Positions 1 to 5,734 of a stretch of 9,734 bases of DNA are shown here, piece by piece (the first letter of the stretch is position 1; each line of letters starts with the position of its first letter). Origin of the DNA: Leptospira sp. (GTDB lineage Bacteria > Spirochaetota > Leptospiria > Leptospirales > Leptospiraceae); NCBI GenBank assembly GCA_025457985.1, contig JALOTI010000035.1, positions 1 to 9,734 of the forward strand. Reading direction: 5' to 3'. Position numbers and translations under genes: made by a program. The notes beneath the pieces were generated by a model. That model had not been told where the DNA came from. It was given only the letters and a program-made list of their open reading frames with translations, and did not search any database.

Positions 1-1239
1 ATACTGGTGGTGGTAGCTGAAAAGTGGAAAATTTGTACATGCCCCAAATTCAGGTATCAATTTACCAAGAATATTACATTCGTGCATCAAAGTCAAACTA
101 TGGCCAATCCGCTTTTTGTACTTTAACATTTCCAAAAATCTATCGATTACCGATTTTTGGTTTTTAAAATCATCATCGATAAAATGCGATGCTAGCCTAA
201 TTTCATTTAATGAAATCCGAGAAGGTTCTTCTTCGGATTTTTGGCATTCGCTAAAAAAATCCATGATATCATCGTACAAACTGTCCGGATTTGAGAGATC
301 CTTTTTTAAATTATGTCTTGGTGTTTTAGATTTTTCATCTAAATAGGTGCCTATGTAAAAATATACATCCTTCTGAGCTTTATAAAATCTGCTCATAAAG
401 GCTTCAATGGATTTGATTTCTGTTTTTGGTCCGTATCCTAAGAATTCAGCAACTTCTGGTTGGAATTCCAAATCCAACCGATCATTTTTTCTTCCACTAA
501 CAATGTGAAGAGCAGATCGAGTGAGAAGAAGGAAGTCGTAAGCAGAAAGCAGATCTAAACTGTCACCGATTAGATAGAAGTCAAATATCCCACCGTCAAT
601 GCTATCGTGAAGAGGATCCGTTTTTTCGATCCAATACATTTGTTGTATATCTCGAAGTCCTAACGGATCATTTTTGATATTTGGTTCTGAGAGTAAGATT
701 GGATTATAAGAGTTTATGATTCTTTCACGTAAATAGGAGAGTTTCCATTGATTGAATTCTTTAATTCTTGCAGGAGATATTTTTCCAAGGAATTCAGATT
801 TGTATTTTTGGAATAAAGGAAATGAGCCTACCAAAAATCGTACATCTAAAACAGCATGAAAAGTTTCAATTTGATCTAAATATCTAAATGATTCTTTGAT
901 TGTACGACAGGAATGTCCAACTTCTTTACCGTTATTATACAGAAAGGTATTGATTTTCGAAATAATCTGAGTTAAACGTTTTTCTGGAATTTTTCCGTCA
1001 TGTAGATATAAAATATCAATATCCGAATAAGGGGCTAATTCTCTCCTTCCATATCCTCCCACAGCAAGTAGCGAAAGATGGTCCGCAATGGGAGATTCTA
1101 ATTCCAATTCTTGGAAAAGTTGGATCAGTGCCGCATCTACAAGGTTGCTAAGCTGACGGGTGAATAATCTTCCCGAACCGACGGTCTTTGCCTTCGGAAA
1201 TGTTCGTTGCAGTTTTGCCTTGAGTTCTGTTTTTATCAT
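1..1239 (-). CDS. glnD: [protein-PII] uridylyltransferase GlnD, N-terminal part (runs off left edge)
   Basis: Cytosolic nitrogen sensor enzyme. GlnD-family proteins transfer UMP to the PII signalling protein when glutamine is low and remove it when glutamine is high. The minus-strand frame is open for 413 codons from the ATG at 1239 to the window edge; an in-frame stop at 1266-1264 leaves no other ordinary start. The nucleotidyltransferase signature GGYGRRELAPYSDID is at residues 61-75, with the GG pair and metal-binding Asp at the spacing seen in E. coli GlnD (G93, G94, D107). HAVLD at 128-132 may supply a further acidic residue. The family block GLRDIQ is at 194-199. LIPEFG at 394-399 followed by YHHQY at the edge matches the entry to the HD hydrolase domain. 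The rest of HD and the expected ACT domains lie outside the window. No clear Shine-Dalgarno site is visible. Another bacterial nucleotidyltransferase-HD protein is possible but less likely. Confidence 0.85.
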   Translation of the reverse strand, partial: MIKTELKAKLQRTFPKAKTVGSGRLFTRQLSNLVDAALIQLFQELELESPIADHLSLLAVGGYGRRELAPYSDIDILYLHDGKIPEKRLTQIISKINTFLYNNGKEVGHSCRTIKESFRYLDQIETFHAVLDVRFLVGSFPLFQKYKSEFLGKISPARIKEFNQWKLSYLRERIINSYNPILLSEPNIKNDPLGLRDIQQMYWIEKTDPLHDSIDGGIFDFYLIGDSLDLLSAYDFLLLTRSALHIVSGRKNDRLDLEFQPEVAEFLGYGPKTEIKSIEAFMSRFYKAQKDVYFYIGTYLDEKSKTPRHNLKKDLSNPDSLYDDIMDFFSECQKSEEEPSRISLNEIRLASHFIDDDFKNQKSVIDRFLEMLKYKKRIGHSLTLMHECNILGKLIPEFGACTNFPLFSYHHQY

Positions 1240-1279
1240 GGTAAGGTGTGACGAAGGGCCTACTTAGGACAACATTAGC
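1240..1279. other. 40-base divergent intergenic gap between glnD and the membrane-protein cluster
   Basis: Two divergent genes start only 40 bases apart, so promoters in both directions must lie in this gap or reach into the opposing coding sequences. I looked for -35/-10 pairs on both strands and found only weak matches, none worth calling. On the plus strand AGGA at 1266-1269, ten bases before the ATG at 1280, is a plausible ribosome binding site. No palindrome or operator was recognised. Confidence 0.4.
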
Positions 1280-1762
1280 ATGAATACGAAGATTAAAATC
1301 ACAATTCAATTTATTTTGAGTCATATTGCTGCCTATCTACTTGTTTCGATTCCTTTTTTCCAATTTGTAATGAAGCAATTTTATGAAGGTGAGAGTGCTG
1401 TTTTTCCTGAATTCTTAATTACAGAAGAATCAGGCGAGGTTTGGACTCATGCCATGCAATTTCTTTTACCGGCACTCCTCCTCCAGGCATTTTTAATATC
1501 CGTTTTCCTTTGGTTCATTTGGGATTTTTTTGCCAAACAATCCTATACAAAACAATTCATGATCCTCGTTTGGATGCGTGTGATTCTGGGAGGTTTTGCT
1601 GCGATTTCTCCTGCTGTTGGGACTTTGGAGGGATTGGTGTTTATGATTCCGCAAGTAACTTTAGAAATCCATAGTTTAGTAGTTTTGGAAGTTCTTTTAC
1701 AAGCACTGGTTAGTTCTCTGATCTTTTTAGGTTTTGTTAGATGGAAGAAAAAGCCGAGTTGA
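1280..1762 (+). CDS. Small four-helix membrane protein of unknown function
   Basis: I do not recognise a named family. The 160-residue product is very hydrophobic, with about four predicted membrane segments near residues 8-30, 60-84, 93-124 (long, possibly a kinked helix with AISPAVGT in the middle) and 131-154. It ends with a basic tail, RWKKKPS, which suggests that the C-terminus is cytoplasmic. A short polar loop rich in Glu (about 34-56) separates the first two helices. The ATG has AGGA ten bases upstream. The gene starts 40 bases from the divergent glnD and ends 5 bases before the preferred start of the DUF2961 gene, so it is probably cotranscribed with it. No catalytic or binding motif is visible, and the function is open. 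Confidence 0.8.
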   Translation: MNTKIKITIQFILSHIAAYLLVSIPFFQFVMKQFYEGESAVFPEFLITEESGEVWTHAMQFLLPALLLQAFLISVFLWFIWDFFAKQSYTKQFMILVWMRVILGGFAAISPAVGTLEGLVFMIPQVTLEIHSLVVLEVLLQALVSSLIFLGFVRWKKKPS

Positions 1763-1767
1763 AATTT

Positions 1768-2997
1768 ATGAAAGGAAAAGACTTAAGATTCTGTACATTT
1801 CAGATTTTCGGACCAAACCTTTTTAGAAAATTTTGTTTTTGTCTACTACTGATCGGTGTTTTAAATTCATACGAGATTTTTCCCCATGATTTCGAAACTC
1901 CAATCTGGATGGAAAAAAACTACAAATCCCGAAGGATTTCGAGTTATGATACCACCCACGGCAATGATGATTTCGTAAAAATTCCGAAAGGGAAAACGAT
2001 TCCAATCGCTGAGATCAAAGGTTCTGGAATTATCAAACATATTTGGATGACATTAGCAAGTAAAGACCCTATGGTTCGAAAGAACACGGTCATACGTTTT
2101 TATTGGGATGGAGAAAATAATCCTTCCGTCGAAGTTCCATTAGGTGAATTTTTTGGGCAGGGCTGGGGAGAGGAGTATTTACTCAATTCAAGTTTGTTAG
2201 TAGCTGCACCCAAAAAAGGAAAGTCGATGAATTCGTATTTTGCGATGCCTTTTTCCAAAGGTGCAAAAATAGAAATTGAAAATGAATCCACCGAAGACAT
2301 CCCTAATTTTTATTTTTACGTGGACTATGAAGAATGGAAGGAACCACCACCGACGGATTTGCGCTTCCATGCCTTTTGGAATAGACAAATCACGTACCCA
2401 AAAACAAAGGATAAACGGGAAAATGAGTGGGCTCTGCTAGGTGAAACTGATAAAAACCCTCTCAAATGGGAAGACCACTATTTAGTCTTGGAAACCGAAG
2501 GAAAAGGGCATTTTATTGGTCTCAATTTGTATATTGATTCACCGACTCCACTTTGGTATGGTGAAGGAGACGATTTGATCTTTATAGATGGAAATAGAAT
2601 TTCACCTTCTCTACGTGGAACAGGAACCGAAGATGTATTCAACACAGCTTGGTCCCCGAAAGAGGTGTTTATGCATCCTTATTTTGGATCTCCGCGAGTA
2701 TCCGACTCTGTAGGCTGGCTTGGACGCACACATCTTTACAGGTTTTGGTTGGAATCGCCCATTCGTTTCGAAAAAAATTTCCTTTTTCTACTTGAGCATG
2801 GTCACGCAAATTCCTTGACCTTAGATTTAGTATCTGTTGCTTATTGGTATCAGAGTCTATCTCAAAAGCCACTTAGGAAATTGCCTAAAGCAGAATTCCG
2901 AAAGAACCAGCCTGAGATAAATTTTCGTCACCTCCACAAGTGGCGAGACTCGTTTAGAAGTGAAAAAGGATATGGTGAAATCTGGGGTCATGAGTGA
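1768..2997 (+). CDS. Exported DUF2961 (GH172-like) protein, putative glycoside hydrolase
   Basis: The 409-residue product matches the DUF2961 pattern along its length. SSYDTTHGNDDF near residue 58 is followed by GSGIIKHIWMTL, VEVPLGEFFGQGWG, WYGEGDD (263-269) and GTGTEDVFNTAW (from 284). DUF2961 is now linked to family GH172, which includes alpha-D-fructofuranosidase/difructose-anhydride enzymes and exo-arabinofuranosidases with a pair of catalytic glutamates. Glu266 and Glu288 here are the candidate pair, by analogy only. A basic stretch then a hydrophobic core (FCFCLLLIGVL, about 22-32) suggests a signal peptide and export; no lipobox Cys is evident. I prefer the ATG at 1768, which gives the shorter signal-peptide N-region and does not overlap the previous gene. 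An in-frame ATG at 1741 would give 418 residues and a 22-base overlap. Neither has a strong Shine-Dalgarno site. Substrate cannot be told. Confidence 0.85.
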   Translation: MKGKDLRFCTFQIFGPNLFRKFCFCLLLIGVLNSYEIFPHDFETPIWMEKNYKSRRISSYDTTHGNDDFVKIPKGKTIPIAEIKGSGIIKHIWMTLASKDPMVRKNTVIRFYWDGENNPSVEVPLGEFFGQGWGEEYLLNSSLLVAAPKKGKSMNSYFAMPFSKGAKIEIENESTEDIPNFYFYVDYEEWKEPPPTDLRFHAFWNRQITYPKTKDKRENEWALLGETDKNPLKWEDHYLVLETEGKGHFIGLNLYIDSPTPLWYGEGDDLIFIDGNRISPSLRGTGTEDVFNTAWSPKEVFMHPYFGSPRVSDSVGWLGRTHLYRFWLESPIRFEKNFLFLLEHGHANSLTLDLVSVAYWYQSLSQKPLRKLPKAEFRKNQPEINFRHLHKWRDSFRSEKGYGEIWGHE

Positions 2998-3910
2998 AAT
3001 TTCAAACGATCGATTTGCAAAGGAGATCGTTGCACGTTCGATAGATGCTATCGTTGTTTTAGATAAAGACAGCACGATCCGGTTTAGTAATAATGCATTA
3101 CACCAATTAAGTGGCTTCTCATCGGACGAGTTAATTGGATCTTCTTTTTCTAATTTGTTTCCTCCTCTCGACAAAGGAGAACAAATCACAATTGAATCTT
3201 ACCTATCAGCCGCCGATGAGGGTCCATATGTTGCCGGTTTTTTGAAAGAATTGGAATTGGTTACTAAAAAAGGTGGATTTGTTCCTGTAGAAATTCGAGC
3301 CTTTGAGATCCATTCCGAAGACCAAGTGTTATATGCCGCGATTCTCAGAGACGTTCGTGAACGACGAAGGCTAGAGGAACAAAAGAATATTCTAATCAAC
3401 AGTTTGAAAAAACTCGCCTATATGGATGAGTTGACCTTACTTCCCAATCGCCGTTCGTTTTCTGATACTCTCCAAAAAACTGTGGCTACGGTAAAGAGAC
3501 GCAATCGTGATTCTGTGTTGGCTGTTCTCGATATAGATCATTTCAAACTGATCAACGATACCTACGGACATGATATAGGGGATCTCGTGCTTAAAAAGAT
3601 GTCCAATATCTTCGTAGACTGCCTACGGGAGGAGGATACTGTAGGACGACTCGGCGGTGAGGAATTTGGCTGTATCCTTCCTGACACAACAACTGAGGGA
3701 GCATCCATTGTTCTCGATCGCTTGCGGGAATCCGTGGAAGCCCACCGTTTCTTTATTTTTGATAATTTTTATCTCAATATAACGGTCAGTATCGGTTTTA
3801 CCAAAGTCCATCCAATTCAAAAGCCTGAAGAGGCGTTAAAGCTTGCGGACATTGCGCTCTACCAAGCAAAGAATAGTGGAAGGAACAGAATCCAAGTCTA
3901 CCCTATCTAG
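2972..3910 (+). CDS. PAS-GGDEF diguanylate cyclase
   Basis: Makes the second messenger cyclic di-GMP from two GTP. An N-terminal PAS sensor domain (about residues 13-131; SIDAIVVLDKDSTIRFSNNA, then GFSSDELIG) ends in the usual PAC-like tail ILRDVRERRRLEEQK, which leads as a helix into a GGDEF domain (about 146-312). The active-site signature is GGEEF (228-232), the metal-binding region is LDIDHFKLINDTYGHDIGD, and the end is ALYQAKNSGRNR. RxxD (REED, 219-222) sits exactly five residues before GGEEF, so the inhibitory product-binding I-site looks intact. No membrane segment is visible, so the protein is probably cytosolic, and what its PAS domain senses is unknown. It overlaps the DUF2961 gene by 26 bases from this ATG. 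A GTG at 2960 (316 residues) or an ATG at 2990 (8-base overlap, 306 residues) are alternative starts; no good Shine-Dalgarno site decides between them. Confidence 0.92.
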   Translation: MVKSGVMSEISNDRFAKEIVARSIDAIVVLDKDSTIRFSNNALHQLSGFSSDELIGSSFSNLFPPLDKGEQITIESYLSAADEGPYVAGFLKELELVTKKGGFVPVEIRAFEIHSEDQVLYAAILRDVRERRRLEEQKNILINSLKKLAYMDELTLLPNRRSFSDTLQKTVATVKRRNRDSVLAVLDIDHFKLINDTYGHDIGDLVLKKMSNIFVDCLREEDTVGRLGGEEFGCILPDTTTEGASIVLDRLRESVEAHRFFIFDNFYLNITVSIGFTKVHPIQKPEEALKLADIALYQAKNSGRNRIQVYPI

Positions 3911-3920
3911 AACTCCGAAA

Positions 3921-3951
3921 TTTTAGCAGTTGGCTTCGTTAACTGCTAAAA
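3921..3951. repeat. 11-bp inverted repeat with 9-base spacer; degenerate CIRCE-like or terminator hairpin
   Basis: Perfect 11-bp arms at 3921-3931 and 3941-3951 flank the 9-base spacer 3932-3940. The inner nine bases of each arm, TTAGCAGTT (3923-3931) and AACTGCTAA (3941-3949), match the CIRCE half-sites TTAGCACTC and GAGTGCTAA at seven of nine positions with the same spacer length. The element lies ten bases after the cyclase stop codon, where a terminator would be expected. However, the stem is followed by AAACCATCGC, and a run of six T appears only at 3962-3967. It is therefore a poor intrinsic terminator on the plus strand, and its minus-strand reading has only three T after the stem. The repeat is certain; its role is not. 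Confidence 0.7.
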
Positions 3952-3976
3952 AACCATCGCATTTTTTCGTACATGC

Positions 3977-4005
3977 TTGACGAAAATTGGCCTATTTCCT
4001 AAACT
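3977..4005 (+). promoter_or_regulatory. Sigma70-type promoter of the hrcA operon
   Basis: TTGACG at 3977-3982 (five of six bases of the -35 consensus) is followed after exactly 17 bases by TAAACT at 4000-4005 (four of six of the -10 consensus). This would start transcription near 4012, a few bases before the CIRCE operator, as in other CIRCE-controlled operons. No other -35/-10 pair in the gap is as good. The expected leader is about 50 bases long. Confidence 0.75.
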
Positions 4006-4016
4006 TTTTACTTAGA

Positions 4017-4043
4017 TTAGCACTCTAATGATCAGAGTGCTAA
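4017..4043 (+). promoter_or_regulatory. CIRCE operator (HrcA binding site)
   Basis: TTAGCACTC (4017-4025), a 9-base spacer (4026-4034) and GAGTGCTAA (4035-4043) match the CIRCE consensus at all 18 arm positions. Known role: HrcA binds this element as a dimer and blocks transcription of chaperone operons until heat shock inactivates it. Here it sits just downstream of the predicted start site, between promoter and hrcA, implying autorepression of the whole operon. In the mRNA it would form a 9-bp hairpin directly before the hrcA ribosome binding site. Confidence 0.97.
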
Positions 4044-4062
4044 AGGAAGTGCTAGAAGGAAA

Positions 4063-5094
4063 ATGGATCTCTCTCCTAGACATAGAGCGATATTGAAAGC
4101 CCTGGTTGAAGAGTTTGTATCGGACAACAAACCCGTTGGTTCCAAAACTCTCTCGGAGAAGTATGAGATCGGTCTTTCGCCAGCCACCATTCGCGCTTCT
4201 CTTGCTGAGCTCGAGGAAATGGGGTTTGTAGTTGCTCGCCATACTTCGGGAGGCCGAGTTCCTACCGAACGAGGGTATCGAGTGTATGTCGATAGTCTGG
4301 TTACCCTGTTTGAATTAACTCTTCGTGAAAAACAAAGAATCCAGGAAGAGTATCTTCGGATGCAGTTTCGATTGGATCAAGTTCTGGTCGCAACCTCAAA
4401 GGTTTTGGCTAGCCTTTCCCAATCAGCTAGTGTGGTTCTTGGACCTGAAGGTTCTTTAGACACACTTAAACATATAGAACTTATCCATGTAAATGGTGGT
4501 GAAGTTCTTATGATTCTTGTGATGAGATCAGGAACGGTTCTAAACCGAAATATTTTCTTTGATTTTCATATCTCACAAGAGGCGCTCTATCAAATTTCGC
4601 GGTATCTAAATGAAAACGCGATGGGATTTGATGTTCATGAAATTAAAAGCAACATCATCCCACAATTGATGTTAAAGAAAGAAGGGCCGGAAGCGTTTGC
4701 ATCGTTTGCTCCTTCTATAGCACGTGCTATGGGGGCCGATACACAGACGGTTGATAATCTTTACATAGATGGTTTAAAAAACCTCTATGAAAATTTTAGA
4801 GATGAAGAAGAACAACTCGAAAATATTCTCCATCTCTTTGATGAAAAACAATTTTTAAAAGAGTTTTTCAGTAGTTATATACCGATGGATGGAGTTTATA
4901 CCATCATCGGAAAAGATGGTGATGCAAGGTTAGGTGGTGTAACCATTATAACAACTAATTACCGAATGGGCGAAAAAAGAATTGGGTCTATGGGAATCAT
5001 AGGTCCACAAAGAATGAATTATAATAAGGCTCTGCCTTTGATAGAATTCACTTCAAAATTAGTTTCTGAAATGATAACAAAATTGAGTAGATAG
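4063..5094 (+). CDS. hrcA: Heat-inducible transcription repressor HrcA
   Basis: DNA-binding repressor of class I heat-shock genes, acting on the CIRCE element 20 bases upstream. The 343-residue length is normal for the family. An N-terminal winged helix (about 1-75) holds the family blocks PVGSKTL (24-30), LSPATIRASLAELEEMGF (38-55) and HTSGGRVPTERGYRVYVD (60-77), the last a slight variant of the usual HTSAGRxPT. The remainder is the GAF-like dimerisation region, closing with the typical GPQRMNYNKALPLI block. The ATG at 4063 is the only sensible start, because the winged-helix core begins within ten residues. Its nearest Shine-Dalgarno-like run, AGAAGGA at 4054-4060, leaves only two bases before the ATG; an alternative AAGGAAG at 4043-4049 is 13 bases away. 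It is the first gene of the operon, with grpE starting 8 bases after its stop. Confidence 0.97.
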   Translation: MDLSPRHRAILKALVEEFVSDNKPVGSKTLSEKYEIGLSPATIRASLAELEEMGFVVARHTSGGRVPTERGYRVYVDSLVTLFELTLREKQRIQEEYLRMQFRLDQVLVATSKVLASLSQSASVVLGPEGSLDTLKHIELIHVNGGEVLMILVMRSGTVLNRNIFFDFHISQEALYQISRYLNENAMGFDVHEIKSNIIPQLMLKKEGPEAFASFAPSIARAMGADTQTVDNLYIDGLKNLYENFRDEEEQLENILHLFDEKQFLKEFFSSYIPMDGVYTIIGKDGDARLGGVTIITTNYRMGEKRIGSMGIIGPQRMNYNKALPLIEFTSKLVSEMITKLSR

Positions 5095-5098
5095 GAGG
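5093..5098 (+). promoter_or_regulatory. Shine-Dalgarno site of grpE overlapping the hrcA stop codon
   Basis: AGGAGG is a perfect anti-16S match four bases before the grpE ATG. Its first two bases are the last two of the hrcA TAG stop. Ribosomes ending hrcA therefore cover the grpE initiation site, so the two genes are probably translationally coupled. This is a much stronger site than that of hrcA, consistent with more GrpE than repressor being made from one message. Confidence 0.85.
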
Positions 5099-5102
5099 CG
5101 AA

Positions 5103-5708
5103 ATGGCTGAGGATACCAACCAGACAATTGAAAACGAAAAGGGTGAAGCTGTGAATGAAGCTCATTCCGAAAATAATGAAAATGCAAATGGACAGAAAGT
5201 TTCGGAAGAAGGTACCCAGCAAGCCTCAAGTGGTTTGGAACAAGAATTAGAATCTGCTAAAAAGGAAATTGAGACATTAAAAGACTCATGGTTGCGAGAA
5301 AGAGCAGAATTTCAAAACTACAAAAGACGCACCGCAATGGACTTGTTAAACGCTCGAAAGGAGTCGATTAAAAAGTTTGCGGAAGGACTTCTCAGTGCTT
5401 TGGACAACTTGGAAAGAGTATCCATTGTTCCGAATCCTACTCCAGAGGTTACAGCTTTTGTAGACGGAGTTTTAATGGTCCAAAAGGAATTGATTTCAGT
5501 TTTGGAACGAGAAGGGATCAAACGATTGGATCCAAAAGGCCAACCATTTGACCCAATGATTATGGAAGCAATTGCTTCCGAGGAAAGTGCAGAATATACG
5601 GAAGAGACTGTTGTGGAAACCTACCAACCTGGTTATTACCATGAAGATGGAGAGCACAAACATTCTATCCGCCCTGCGCGTGTAAAAGTGGGAAAACCAC
5701 AAAGTTAA
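5103..5708 (+). CDS. grpE: Nucleotide exchange factor GrpE
   Basis: Releases ADP from DnaK and so resets the Hsp70 cycle. The 201-residue product has the GrpE layout: an acidic, Asn/Glu-rich disordered N-terminus (1-45), a long coiled-coil dimerisation helix (about 45-100, with LRERAEFQNYKRR at 64-76), a helical segment, and the beta head domain (about 140-198). The head carries FDPMIMEAI, ETVVETYQPGYY and RPARVKVGKP. The family form of the first head motif is usually FxPxxHEA; here the His is Met, a substitution outside any catalytic role. Start: ATG with AGGAGG four bases upstream, giving a normal length. It lies 8 bases after hrcA and 26 bases before dnaK, in the operon under CIRCE control. 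Confidence 0.97.
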   Translation: MAEDTNQTIENEKGEAVNEAHSENNENANGQKVSEEGTQQASSGLEQELESAKKEIETLKDSWLRERAEFQNYKRRTAMDLLNARKESIKKFAEGLLSALDNLERVSIVPNPTPEVTAFVDGVLMVQKELISVLEREGIKRLDPKGQPFDPMIMEAIASEESAEYTEETVVETYQPGYYHEDGEHKHSIRPARVKVGKPQS

Positions 5709-5734
5709 AATAAGAGAATAAGAAGGAGCTGGTT

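Noticed and set aside
116..346. Plus-strand open frame of 76 codons opposite glnD
   Set aside because: It lies wholly antisense to an intact glnD frame with clear motifs, has no ribosome binding site, and its product shows no recognisable pattern.
1207..1247. Possible plus-strand promoter elements (TTGCAG, TTGAGT with TAAGGT or TATCAT) before the gene at 1280
   Set aside because: The spacings are 13, 16 or 21 bases with poor -10 matches; nothing stands out from background in this AT-rich sequence.
2857..3189. Minus-strand open frame of 110 codons across the DUF2961-cyclase junction
   Set aside because: Both plus-strand genes have strong family motifs through this region, and the antisense frame has no recognisable features.
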